Assembly: GCF_041053105.1 (NCBI RefSeq)
Contig: NZ_CP163444.1
Location: forward strand, 62,001 to 126,000
Direction of reading: 5' to 3'
DNA from: Streptomyces sp. R44
Lineage (GTDB): Bacteria > Actinomycetota > Actinomycetes > Streptomycetales > Streptomycetaceae
DNA: 64,000 nucleotides
Under the pieces are notes generated by a model. It saw nothing but the letters and a program-made list of their open reading frames with translations. It did not search any database and was not told the origin of the DNA. This document shows, one piece after another, positions 16,534-24,599 of this stretch (within the stretch, counting starts at the first letter, position 1; each line of letters opens with the position of its first letter). The position numbers and the translations under genes were made by a program.

Positions 16534-17808
16534 TCACCGGCTCCGCGATCCCGTCCGGGTGCGCCCCTGCTCAAGATCAGCCAAGACCTCCCGGGCGGCG
16601 CGGGCACCGGAGGCGAGGGCCCCTTGCAGGGACCCCGTCGCCCGGTGGTCGCCACATACATACCGGCCGGCACTCAGACGGGTCGTACGTGTCAACGGAT
16701 ACGGAGGCGGCATGGCCGGAAGGGCGTCGGGCACAGTGATCTGATGGACGGTTTCCCAGGACTTGGTGTCCACTCCATACACCTCGGCAAGAGCCTCTTC
16801 AATTCGTGTCTCTCGTTCTGGAGAGAGCTCTCCGAGCACGGAAGTCGACACCAAGGCCCGGCCATCCGTGGCGAAACGAGGATGGACCTCGGTGAGGACG
16901 CAGGTGTTCAGGAAGCGGCGGCCGGCATCAACGACAAGGGTCGGCTCGGCCAGCGGTGAGCGTTCGGCAGCATGGTAGACAGTGCTCACGGTACGACCGG
17001 TGGAAACCTGAAGGCCTGTCACGAGGTGAGCCGCAGCACGGGCGCCGGTCGCGACGACCACCGCCCGGGCGTGGATCTCGGCACCGTCAGCGAGCTGCAC
17101 CCCCTCGTCCGTGAGGCGGTCGACCCTTGCTTCGGTCGACAGCACGCCTGAGGGCAGTTCGGAGGCCAGTTGGGCGGGCACGGCTTGGATGCCGTCAGCG
17201 GGAAGGCAGAGAGTGCCTCGTAGGAAGGTACGCCAAACGAGGTGGAACACGCGGGATGAGGTGTCCAGTTCTTCCTCCAAGAAGACACCGGAGAGGAACG
17301 GCCGGAAGAAGGTGTCGATCAGGTCCTGGGACACCCCGGCCTTCGTAAGAGCGATGTGGGTGGTGGTGTCGGGCCGGGAGCGCAGCAGGGCAGTGGGCTC
17401 CAGCATGTCGCGAGCCGACAGCGCTCCCACGGCGAGCAAGTCTCTGGGCGAGGCAGCCCGGCCGGTCAGCAGATCTCCGCTGCCACGCAGATCACGGGTG
17501 GGATCGGTGAAGCGCCACATCCCGCGCGTGGTGGACACGAGGACGGCGGGGTCGAAGCGCCGGAGCCGGAGCCGGCGCAGGCGAAGTCGATGCTTGACCT
17601 GCGGGTACGACGTGTTGAACACCTGAAATCCGCGGTCGACCGTGAAACCCGCGACACGATCGGTGCGCATCCGCCCTCCGGGCGCTTCGTCAGCCTCAAG
17701 GAGGCGGACGGCGAGCCCACAGGCGGCGAGGTCTGCCGCACAGGCAAGGCCAGCCGCACCAGCTCCGATGACGACGACGTCGGCGCATTCCGTACCTGTC
17801 ACGACCAT
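16534..17808 (-). CDS. FAD-dependent oxidoreductase, phytoene-desaturase/amine-oxidase-like
   Basis: A 424-residue flavoprotein. VVVIGAGAAGLACAADLAACG is the dinucleotide site, ending with the acidic LLEADEAPGGRMRTD. VDRGFQVFNTSYPQV follows, and the C-terminal FAD motif is RYVCGDHRATGSLQGALASG. It resembles the COG1232/COG1233 group that includes protoporphyrinogen oxidase and carotenoid desaturases, but carries no specific signature of either. ATG 17808 has GGGAG eight bases upstream. It converges on the photolyase gene (22 bp between stops), and the DUF6479 gene lies 36 bp upstream on the same strand. A role in the light response is inferred from location only. Confidence 0.88.
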   Translation of the reverse strand: MVVTGTECADVVVIGAGAAGLACAADLAACGLAVRLLEADEAPGGRMRTDRVAGFTVDRGFQVFNTSYPQVKHRLRLRRLRLRRFDPAVLVSTTRGMWRFTDPTRDLRGSGDLLTGRAASPRDLLAVGALSARDMLEPTALLRSRPDTTTHIALTKAGVSQDLIDTFFRPFLSGVFLEEELDTSSRVFHLVWRTFLRGTLCLPADGIQAVPAQLASELPSGVLSTEARVDRLTDEGVQLADGAEIHARAVVVATGARAAAHLVTGLQVSTGRTVSTVYHAAERSPLAEPTLVVDAGRRFLNTCVLTEVHPRFATDGRALVSTSVLGELSPERETRIEEALAEVYGVDTKSWETVHQITVPDALPAMPPPYPLTRTTRLSAGRYVCGDHRATGSLQGALASGARAAREVLADLEQGRTRTGSRSR

Positions 17809-17844
17809 GGAGGAACTCCCTTTCAGGTGGGTCGCTCGTCGGGT

Positions 17845-18228
17845 TCAGTCACCATGACCGGTGCCGCCGCTACCGAAACCACCGCTTGAGATCCCGCGCC
17901 ATTTACGCTTCTCCTCACTCGGCGGTTCGGTGTCAGGCTCACCGGAGCTCTTCAGGTTGTATGGCATCAGGCGGTGCTCGCCATCGGTGTGCGGGATCTC
18001 GGAGGGCTTGCGGTACTCAGAGACCTCGCCAGGCAGTCGGCCCGTGTCGGGCCGATGTGGCTGCGACTCGGGGTCCGGGGGCGGGAGCTCCTTGTTCTTG
18101 ACTCTTATACCGAACACAAAGGCACCGATGAGGACGGCGACCACGATCAGACCGCCGAGTATCTGGGCGAGTCCGGACTGCCAGACGCCGGCCGCAGTCT
18201 CCGCGGTACCGAGGATGTGGGCGTTCAT
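17845..18228 (-). CDS. DUF6479 family membrane protein
   Basis: A 127-residue protein with one membrane helix at about residues 21-43 (QILGGLIVVAVLIGAFVFGI), followed by a proline-rich, charged cytoplasmic tail containing EIPHTDGEHRLMPYNLK and a Gly-Ser-rich end. This layout matches the Streptomyces DUF6479 family, whose function is unknown. ATG 18228 is preceded by a GAGAGAGGGG stretch. It probably shares a transcript with the FAD oxidoreductase that follows. Confidence 0.82.
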   Translation of the reverse strand: MNAHILGTAETAAGVWQSGLAQILGGLIVVAVLIGAFVFGIRVKNKELPPPDPESQPHRPDTGRLPGEVSEYRKPSEIPHTDGEHRLMPYNLKSSGEPDTEPPSEEKRKWRGISSGGFGSGGTGHGD

Positions 18229-18932
18229 GGAGGCATCCCCTCTCTCTGAGCCTGTCCAGGATGGCCAGAGGCGACCCGAGAGGCGCCGGTCTCGACGCCA
18301 ACATCCCTGACTTCCGTTGTCGGGTGCGAGACGGATGCAGGCGGCTGAGTGGAGGTCGGAAGATCGCGCACCAAAAATTCATTGGATGGCTTCGCCACTG
18401 GCACCCCGAACAGGCAACGGGGTTGATGGCTCTCCCGTTGTGACTCTTTACCGCACCAATCGAAAGACCGGTGAATTGCGAAATCTGCAATTATGTAAAG
18501 TCACAGCAGTACGCCAGGAAGATAACCGTTCGTTGCTCTTCGGAGAGCGTCCAGACTTCGGCCCTTCCATCAATTCTGTTCGACGCCTGCGCGCATGGAT
18601 CCGATTCGACGGACACACTGCGAACTCGCGAAGGGCGGATTTCCGATACGCCCCGTGCGAGGTTCCGTCATTGAGCCTCTTTCATCCTCTACTGGCGGAT
18701 GAAACGGGCTGGTCGACGGGTCTGGCGATGAGGCAGGGCCCCTCGTCGTCGGCGTAGTGGTCCACTCATCAAACCGGCGCCCGGAAGAGCCCGCTGCAGT
18801 CAATTTTGTGCGCACAGAGAACACTGGTACGGCGCTACCAGACGAGCATCGTTCGTGCGAACCCGTAACTTCAGCGTGAAAGGGGCCTGCCTGTGACCGA
18901 CGGCCCCGCGCACCGCATCGAGGGAGTGAACC
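18229..18932. other. AT-richer intergenic region, possible promoter
   Basis: About 700 bp without a convincing gene. The segment 18360-18540 is markedly AT-richer than its surroundings. On the minus strand CTTTACATAATT near 18490 contains a -10-like TACATAAT and also a TTTACA that fits the T-n-TACA half-site of CarH operators; both could serve the DUF6479/FAD oxidoreductase pair. Frames on the plus strand lack ribosome sites and family signatures. Confidence 0.35.
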
Positions 18933-19337
18933 ATGGGTTCTCAGTTGAAGACGTTCGGGTTCGGCATGCCGTGGGAGTCGTTGTACGGGTACAGCCAGGC
19001 CACCCAGGTCGGTGAAACGGTCTATGTGTCGGGGCAGCTGTCTCATGACCGTCACGGCGACTTCGTGGGCGCCGGTGACTTCGAACTGCAGGTCCGCACC
19101 ACGCTGGAGAACCTGGACCTGGTGCTGAGGCAGTTCGGGGCCGAGCGTGGCCAGATAGTGGAGACCACGGTTCTGGTGAGGAACCTGCGTGAGAACTTCG
19201 ACACGACAGCACGCCTCCACGCGGAGTACTTCGGGGAGCACCGGCCCGCCAGCACGGTCATGGGCGTTTCCGACTTGGCGCTGCCGGACCAGCTCGTGGA
19301 GATCGGCGCGCTCGTGCGTCTCGATGTGAAGGCATAG
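18933..19337 (+). CDS. RidA family protein (enamine/imine deaminase)
   Basis: A 134-residue YjgF/YER057c/UK114 protein. YSQATQVGETVYVSGQLSHD supplies the ligand pocket, and HRPASTVMGVSDLALPDQLV carries the conserved R-P-A-S-T region. RidA trimers hydrolyse reactive 2-aminoacrylate and related imines produced by PLP enzymes. ATG 18933 follows GAGGGAG. The length is typical. It stands alone and ends at a clear intrinsic terminator. Relation to the adjacent light island is not evident. Confidence 0.92.
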   Translation: MGSQLKTFGFGMPWESLYGYSQATQVGETVYVSGQLSHDRHGDFVGAGDFELQVRTTLENLDLVLRQFGAERGQIVETTVLVRNLRENFDTTARLHAEYFGEHRPASTVMGVSDLALPDQLVEIGALVRLDVKA

Positions 19338-19342
19338 GGGAG

Positions 19343-19377
19343 GAGGCCGGCCAGATTCCTTCGGCCTCTTTCTTCTT
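19343..19377 (+). terminator. intrinsic terminator after the RidA gene
   Basis: Arms GAGGCCG (19343-19349) and CGGCCTC (19362-19368) form a perfect 7-bp GC stem, followed by TTTCTTCTT. It begins 6 bp after the RidA stop. Confidence 0.75.
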
Positions 19378-19518
19378 GGATAGTTGCAGGTCAGCAGCGT
19401 ATGGACAGCTTGGACGATGGTGCCGATGCGGCGGGTGGAGCATCTGGCTCGCCGGAGAGTCATCACACCGGCGATCGGAGGGGCCCTGTTGACGGTGACT
19501 GCCTGGGGGTTGGCCATG

Positions 19519-19645
19519 GGGGGGCCATCCCCGCGAGAGCGGGCGCGGACCAATGCGGTCATGGGGGCGTTCCAGCCGAAGCGACGACCTGCAGGGCCGC
19601 AAGCGCCGCGAAGGATCATCCCCGCAGGAGCGGGAAACAGGCTCC
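19519..19645 (-). repeat. decayed CRISPR-like repeat pair (type I-E-like)
   Basis: Two units share CATCCCCGC followed by a short loop and GAGCGGG: one at about 19522-19550, the other at about 19612-19640, 90 bp apart start to start. The reverse complement resembles Streptomyces type I-E repeats (CTCCCCGC...GCGGGGATG). Flanking GGGGCC and GGAT also fit the repeat edges. The spacing would leave about 61 bp between units, longer than the normal 32-33 bp spacer, and the second stem arm is degenerate. No cas genes are in the window. Best read as a relic or solitary repeats. Confidence 0.35.
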
Positions 19646-19934
19646 GGCCAGGACGTCCACACCGTCCCCACAGGCGCGGCGAGCAGCGGCCCGGCGGGAA
19701 GGCGCCAACATCACCTCCCCGCTGCACCACGAGCCTTGTACAGCCCGCGCGCGATCGGACTGGTCAAACGGGCCCTGGACCCCTCAGCTCCGGCAGCTCC
19801 CTGAGTGCTGAGGGCGCCGGCCTTCTGATTCCGGCCCCAAGGCCCCTTGGCGAAGCCTTCTCTCCGGCCGCGTCACCCTGCCCTTCATGCTCGGCGCCAG
19901 TGAGGACCAGTACCGGCATGTCCACCCTCTGGCG

Positions 19935-20133
19935 CCCCCACCCTCGGCCTGGCCGACCAGCTCGGCATTCCGGCCGTGCTTACGAACGCTGTGCGATACG
20001 CCGACCCGGGCCGGCATCGACTCGCGGAGGGCTGCGTCATCGACCCGGTCGCCGACCCTGGACTGGGAGCCCCGCACTTCCCGGAGCCGACGGCGTCGGC
20101 TCCGATCCAGGCGAGGGCGGCGCGATGCGGCTA
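19935..20133 (+). pseudogene. fragment resembling DnaE2/DNA polymerase III alpha
   Basis: In one plus-strand frame the stretch reads TLGLADQLGIPAVLTNAVRY followed by ADPGRHRLAE, then DPVADPGLGAPHFPEP before a TAG. This resembles the PHP-to-palm region of actinobacterial DnaE2 error-prone polymerases (pattern ...GVPAVLTNAVRYADP...). No start, catalytic Asp motifs or rest of the polymerase is present, and frames upstream contain stops. It is most likely the remains of a duplicated or horizontally acquired polymerase gene. The match is by memory of the family and needs an alignment. Confidence 0.4.
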
Positions 20134-20470
20134 GTCAAGCAGCACTGTGAGGCCGGGATGGTCGCCCGTGGTCTCGACACCGACCCGCGGTCGGTCGAGC
20201 CGCCGCTCCGTGACCACGGTCACCGGCGGCCAGCCCGGTGTGGCCAGTTTGCTGCGGGTCGATGCCCTGGCGCCGGCGGCGTTCCGGAACTCTCCTCCCT
20301 GCGACCGGCCCGTCGCGACCGTCACCCTGCTCGCCACCCAGGAGGCCGCCCGCCCCACGGTCACCAACCGCGTCACCGATGTCGTCCCACTCTGACACCT
20401 CCAGTGAGCTTCGGCTGACCGTCACCGATCACCGGGCCCGCCGACCTGACGATCGAAGGGCCCGCAACGG

Positions 20471-20950
20471 TCAGTTCAGCGAACGTAGTTGGTCCAGTTC
20501 GCTGCTGATCGCATCCCGCAGTACGTCATGCTGCGGACCGAGCCTGAACTGCTCGCCGCTCCACCGTTCACGCGGATAGAGCCACACCGGCTTGCCCACC
20601 ATGTCGGCCGGCTCCCACGCGTACCGCGGCCAGACATGGGCATGCAGGAAAGGGTCCGTGTTCCCCAGGATCTCCAGGTTGACCCGGTGGAAAGCCGGGT
20701 CCAGCCGCCGACAGGCACGCTCGACCGCTTCACCGAGCTGATCCATGTCGGACAGGAACGACAACCGCTTCGTCCTCGGCAGGCCCGACAGCCGCTCCAC
20801 TTCCGGCTCGTCCACGAGCAGAACCGAGTAACCCGGCAGGAACTGAACATCCCCGATCGCTGCGAACCCTGACGTCAGCCGTCGCATAACGGTCGGGTTC
20901 TCCCCCCGTAGCGCAGTCCCGATCCGGTCCATCCGCCAGTCGTCGGTCAT
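20471..20950 (-). CDS. HIT-family protein (nucleotide hydrolase-like)
   Basis: A 159-residue protein with the HIT-like core: GYSVLLVDEPEVERL, then HRVNLEILGNTDPFLHAHVWPRY with an H-x-H-x-x-P-R variant of the histidine triad. Related proteins hydrolyse dinucleoside polyphosphates or nucleoside phosphoramidates. The final triad His is replaced by a W-P-R-Y sequence, so it belongs to a divergent subgroup and its activity is uncertain. ATG 20950 opens the frame. A 7-bp inverted repeat (CGGGCCC/GGGCCCG, 20433-20464) just past the stop may act as terminator. Confidence 0.8.
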   Translation of the reverse strand: MTDDWRMDRIGTALRGENPTVMRRLTSGFAAIGDVQFLPGYSVLLVDEPEVERLSGLPRTKRLSFLSDMDQLGEAVERACRRLDPAFHRVNLEILGNTDPFLHAHVWPRYAWEPADMVGKPVWLYPRERWSGEQFRLGPQHDVLRDAISSELDQLRSLN

Positions 20951-21380
20951 GGCCAGAACCTACATTCTGTTGATCAGGGGCCACACTTCGATCCCGCTCC
21001 TCCTCACACAGTTCAAAGACCAAGCAGGCGAGGCGAGGAGCAGCCCCGGGTCGTTTTCACGACTCTGACACGACTTTCGTGAAACCACTCCGACCGGGCT
21101 CGTGCCCGCCTCTGGACGAGCCGCCGACCTGCCGATTCACCAGGGACGTCGGCCACGGACACCGAGGATCGGTTCGACTTCACGGAAGTTGGGCCATAGC
21201 CATTCTTCAAAGATCCCCATCTGCCCGCAGCTGGTCCGCGTCGAGTGTGCGGCGGGTTTCCCGCAGGGTCTCCCCCAGCGCCAGGAAGCGTCCGGGCTCC
21301 TTCGGCTGCTGCCCGGGCCAGGACTGCGTCCCGCAACTCGGCGCCGAGGAATCCCACCTTCGGCCCGCGTGCAAGCGGGT
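20951..21380. other. intergenic region, nothing recognised
   Basis: The 430 bp upstream of the HIT gene and downstream of the MocR-type gene hold only short overlapping frames on both strands, none with a ribosome site or recognisable family. The HIT gene promoter must be at its left end. Confidence 0.4.
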
Positions 21381-22736
21381 TCAGGTGAATGGGTCTTCTA
21401 TGGCAAGGCGCCGTACCGTGGACAGCGTCGATCGGAGGCTGTCCAGGTCGGTCGAGCCCAGGGCGAGGCGAATCGCCTGCGGTGTGTGAGCCGAGGTGGT
21501 GAACGGCTCCGCCGTGGAGACCGAGATGCGGTGACGCGCCAGGGTGGCCGTCAGGCGGTCGGCGCGTGCGTCGTCGGGCAGCGGCACCCAGGTGAAGTAG
21601 GACGAGGGATGGCCGACCAGCGGTAGCCCTGCCAGTTCTTGCACAGCGATGGCCTGGCGGGCCTTGGCGTCCTCTCGCTTCTGTGCCTCCAACTGGTCCG
21701 CCGTGCCGTCATCGAGCCAGTGGCAAGCGATCGCGGTGGTCAGGGCCGGGGTGTTCCAGGTGGTCGCTCGGATCGCGCGTTCGAGTTGCGGCACCGTCGT
21801 CGGCGGGGCGAGGACGAAACCGACCCGCAGGCCCGTGGCGATGCTCTTGGACAGCCCTGAGACGTAGACGGTGATGTCCGGTGCGGTCGCCACCAGCGGC
21901 GGCGGGGGGTTCTCGACCAGGTAGGCGTACGAGGCGTCTTCGATGATGAGCACGCCGTGCCGGCGGGCGGTCTTGATCAGGCGGAGGCGGTCGGTTTCCG
22001 TCATGACCCAGCCCAGGGGATTGTGCAGGGTCGGCATGGTGTAGACCGCGCGCACCGGTCGGGTGGCGCACAGTTTCTCCAGGGCGTCGAGGTTCGGCCC
22101 GTCGGCGGTGGTGGGGATGGGCTCCAGGTCGAGGCGGAAGGCTTGGGCAAGCACCTTGAAGCCGGGATAGGTGAGCGCGTCGACCGCGACGACGTCACCT
22201 GCGTTGAGCGTGGCCATGACCGTAATGGCCAGGCCGTGCTGCGCACCGTTGACCACAAGGACTCGGTCCGGGTCAGCCGTGATTCCCCGGCGCCCCAGGT
22301 GCCGTCCGATCGAGGCCCTGTCCTGGGGTCGGCCCGAGTGCGGCTGATAGTGCAGCAACGAGTCGAGATCACCGGAGGCGGCGACTTCCCGTAGGGCCTG
22401 GCGCAGGAGGCCGGCTTGGCCGGGCAGCGACGGATAGTTGAAGTTGAGGTCGACTCCGTCCGTGGCCACGAGCTGCCGGTCGATGCCTTGGCCGGGTGGA
22501 ACCGCGAGGTCGCGCACGAACGTGCCGCGGCCCTGCTCGCGGCTGACCAGGCCCATGGCCTCCAGTTCGGCGTACACCCGCGTCGCGGTCACCAGCGCGA
22601 CGCCCTCACGGGCGGCCAGCGCACGGTGGGTCGGCAACCTCGCGCCGGCCGTGAGTCGCCCCGTGCGGATGTCGGAGGCGAATGCGTCGACCAGAGCTTT
22701 GTAGCGTGGGACTGCCATGGACCGAAGTGTACCCAT
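21381..22736 (-). CDS. MocR/PdxR-type regulator (GntR HTH fused to PLP aminotransferase)
   Basis: A 451-residue two-domain protein. Residues 8-75 are a GntR winged helix (YKALVDAFASDIRTGRLTAG, then LPTHRALAAREGVALVTATRVY). The rest is a fold-type I aminotransferase with the PLP Lys in YVSGLSKSIATGLRVGF and the cofactor Asp in IIEDASYAYL. MocR proteins sense PLP or amino compounds rather than transaminate. ATG 22736 is taken; ATG 22718 is an alternative that starts directly at the HTH. It is divergent from the DJ-1/PfpI gene with fewer than 80 bp between them, where TGACA and TTGACTGTCC elements may be operator or promoter. Confidence 0.9.
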   Translation of the reverse strand: MGTLRSMAVPRYKALVDAFASDIRTGRLTAGARLPTHRALAAREGVALVTATRVYAELEAMGLVSREQGRGTFVRDLAVPPGQGIDRQLVATDGVDLNFNYPSLPGQAGLLRQALREVAASGDLDSLLHYQPHSGRPQDRASIGRHLGRRGITADPDRVLVVNGAQHGLAITVMATLNAGDVVAVDALTYPGFKVLAQAFRLDLEPIPTTADGPNLDALEKLCATRPVRAVYTMPTLHNPLGWVMTETDRLRLIKTARRHGVLIIEDASYAYLVENPPPPLVATAPDITVYVSGLSKSIATGLRVGFVLAPPTTVPQLERAIRATTWNTPALTTAIACHWLDDGTADQLEAQKREDAKARQAIAVQELAGLPLVGHPSSYFTWVPLPDDARADRLTATLARHRISVSTAEPFTTSAHTPQAIRLALGSTDLDSLRSTLSTVRRLAIEDPFT

Positions 22737-22813
22737 GACAATTCTTTGACTGTCCTGCTCGCGGATCCGTACCGTCGCGGTCATTCCACACCCCGCCCGG
22801 AGGGACAGCCGCC

Positions 22814-23437
22814 ATGCACATCGCCATCCTCACCTTCGAGGGGTACAACGAGCTCGACTCCCTCATCGCGCTCGGAGTGCTCAACCGCATCAAGACGGAC
22901 GACTGGCGCGTCACCATCGCCACCCCCAGCCCCAAGGTGACGTCCATGAACGGCGTGACCATCGAGCAGATGTCGACGTTGGAGGAGGCGTGCACCGCCG
23001 ACGCCGTCATCATCGGCAGCGGCATCGCCACCCGTGAGGTCGTCGAAGATCCGGCGATCATGAGTGTCCTGCGCGGCCTGGACCCCTCGCGCCAGCTCAT
23101 CGCGGCACAGTGCTCCGGCGCACTCGTACTGGCCAGGCTCGGACTGCTCAACGACATCCCCGCCTGCACCGACCTGACCACCAAGCCCTGGGTCCTCGCC
23201 GCCGGCATCGAAGTGCTCAACCAGCCCTTCTACGCCGAGGACAACATCGCCACCGCCGGCGGCTGCCTGGCTTCGCAGTACCTCGCCGCCTGGATCATCA
23301 CCCGGCTGAAGGGCAAGGACGCCGCCCAGGATGCCTTGCACTATGTCGCCCCGGTCGGCGAGAAGGAGGAGTACATCGAGCGCGCCTGGCGCAACATCAC
23401 CCCCTACCTGCCCGCCCCTACGCCCACGCTTGTCTGA
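22814..23437 (+). CDS. DJ-1/PfpI family protein
   Basis: A 207-residue protein with the flavodoxin-like DJ-1/PfpI fold. The opening strand is IAILTFEGYNELDSL, the nucleophile elbow is AAQCSGALVLARLGLL with the conserved Cys, and TAGGCLASQYLAAWI supplies the later helix. Members include glyoxalases, isonitrile hydratases and AraC-type amidase domains. The divergent MocR-like regulator is the likely controller of this gene. Start ATG 22814 follows GGAGGGACAGCC. The substrate is unknown. Confidence 0.88.
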   Translation: MHIAILTFEGYNELDSLIALGVLNRIKTDDWRVTIATPSPKVTSMNGVTIEQMSTLEEACTADAVIIGSGIATREVVEDPAIMSVLRGLDPSRQLIAAQCSGALVLARLGLLNDIPACTDLTTKPWVLAAGIEVLNQPFYAEDNIATAGGCLASQYLAAWIITRLKGKDAAQDALHYVAPVGEKEEYIERAWRNITPYLPAPTPTLV

Positions 23438-24036
23438 GCCTTCACCCCGGGCCTCCAGCCCCTCGGCGGCTCTCTGACAGGGACCCCTCGGGGCAGGAGG
23501 CATCCCCACTCACGCGGATTCGGGTCGGGATTCTGACGGTTCGACAGCGCGGAGACCGCCAGCAGCGATGCCGGCCGGTCAGAACCCACGCTGGAAGAGG
23601 CCCCCACGACCGGCCCCTCTCATCGGCGTCGGATGCTGCGGAAGTGCCTCCCACGCGCGCGCCCGACCGCCGCCACGAGCTCCAGCGTCGGGTCCAGGGG
23701 CTGATCCCCCTCGTCACGGCACAGTTCTGAGGGCGCCACCTCGAACGGCCGCCGCGCCGCCGGCCCCCCGCCCTCGAAGCCCCGCCACCCACGCGACTGC
23801 TCGCCCCCAAAGCGCTCCGCCGGCCCGGTCGCCACATCCGCCCGCACCATCACATCAAGCTTGCCCACTCCCGAACCCCTACCGCCCCGCCCCTCCCCCG
23901 CACGTACGAGCTGCCGCATCCGTCTCCCCCCACAACGCCTCAGATTTCAACACCCCACCCGTACCGGAAGAACGCCCGAAACGGAGTCATCTGCAACACG
24001 CCTTAACCTCGGGCTTTCACGAGCAGGCTTGTGCAG
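23438..24036. other. intergenic region, no confident gene
   Basis: About 600 bp. From 23740 the plus strand becomes extremely C-rich (long runs of CCGCC and CCCC), which makes open frames in several phases by composition alone. A minus-strand frame at 23620-23919 has somewhat natural codon use, but no ribosome site or family signature. The right end (from 24037) is IS-derived. Confidence 0.4.
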
Positions 24037-24168
24037 GTCTTGATCAGATAAGCGGAGAGTGCTGCTGAGCTGCAACGATGGGACTTGCCAAGGGTTCTGT
24101 CCGCTGCGAGGAAGGAAGCACTCTCCGGGTGAACGAGCGCATCGGGCCGTACCCGGCTGTCCGAGCCT
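24037..24168 (+). mobile_element. solitary left end of an IS1380-family element
   Basis: This 132-bp stretch aligns, with roughly four-fifths identity by eye, to 24600-24731, the left end of the IS1380-type relic downstream. Both begin GTCTTGATCAGAT, share AGGAAGGAAGCACTCTCC, and run into the first codons of the transposase (VNERIGPYPAVRA here, VKKRLGLYPPVRA there). The similarity then stops, so only the terminal part of a copy remains. Confidence 0.75.
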
Positions 24169-24248
24169 TTGTCGGTGGCGCCGCGGGGTCTCGTAGGCGC
24201 CCGCAAAATGGCTGGTCACAGGTGCGGTCTGTGCAGGACCCTGAGCGT

Positions 24249-24569
24249 ATGCCTCGACGTCTCATGTTCGTTCAGTTGAAGACTGGTCACAACACCGACC
24301 GCGGACCATCGTGGATCGGGTGGGTGGACTTCTCGAAGACCTGGAGTACTGCGTACTTTCACGGGAGGACACTGCGCCGGGCCGGGGGGATGTTCGATGC
24401 GAACTTCTACGACGTGCAGACCAACGAGGAGTTCTGGGTCTCCGGGCCGAAGCGGGACCGCACCGACACCCGCTACGGCCCCTCCAACCCTGAAATCGAG
24501 CCGGAAGCCGTCGAGACCTATCACGCCTTCCTGGAGGGCGCGCCTCTGCCTGGCCGGGAAAACGGGTGA
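24249..24569 (+). CDS. hypothetical protein, 106 aa
   Basis: The frame begins with ATG 24249 (MPRRLMFVQLKTGHNTDRGP) or the inner ATG 24264. It contains WIGWVDFSKTWSTAYFHGRT, then MFDANFYDVQTNEEFWVSGP and KRDRTDTRYG, and ends LEGAPLPGRENG. Natural codon use and a compact aromatic-rich sequence support a real gene; it recalls a conserved Streptomyces hypothetical family of unknown role, with no membrane segments. It lies precisely between two directly repeated IS1380 ends, which suggests it was bracketed by mobile DNA. Confidence 0.7.
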   Translation: MPRRLMFVQLKTGHNTDRGPSWIGWVDFSKTWSTAYFHGRTLRRAGGMFDANFYDVQTNEEFWVSGPKRDRTDTRYGPSNPEIEPEAVETYHAFLEGAPLPGRENG

Positions 24570-24599
24570 CCTCGCGCCCTTGCGAGCGGGCTTTTCCAT

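Noticed and set aside
18380..18490. Minus-strand peptide resembling a sigma-factor HTH (LSIGAVKSHNGRAI)
   Set aside because: Only about 14 residues, with no other sigma motif; too little to claim a LitS remnant.
23568..24068. Proline-rich 166-codon plus-strand frame
   Set aside because: Its composition follows from extreme C-richness, and the end overlaps an IS1380 terminus.
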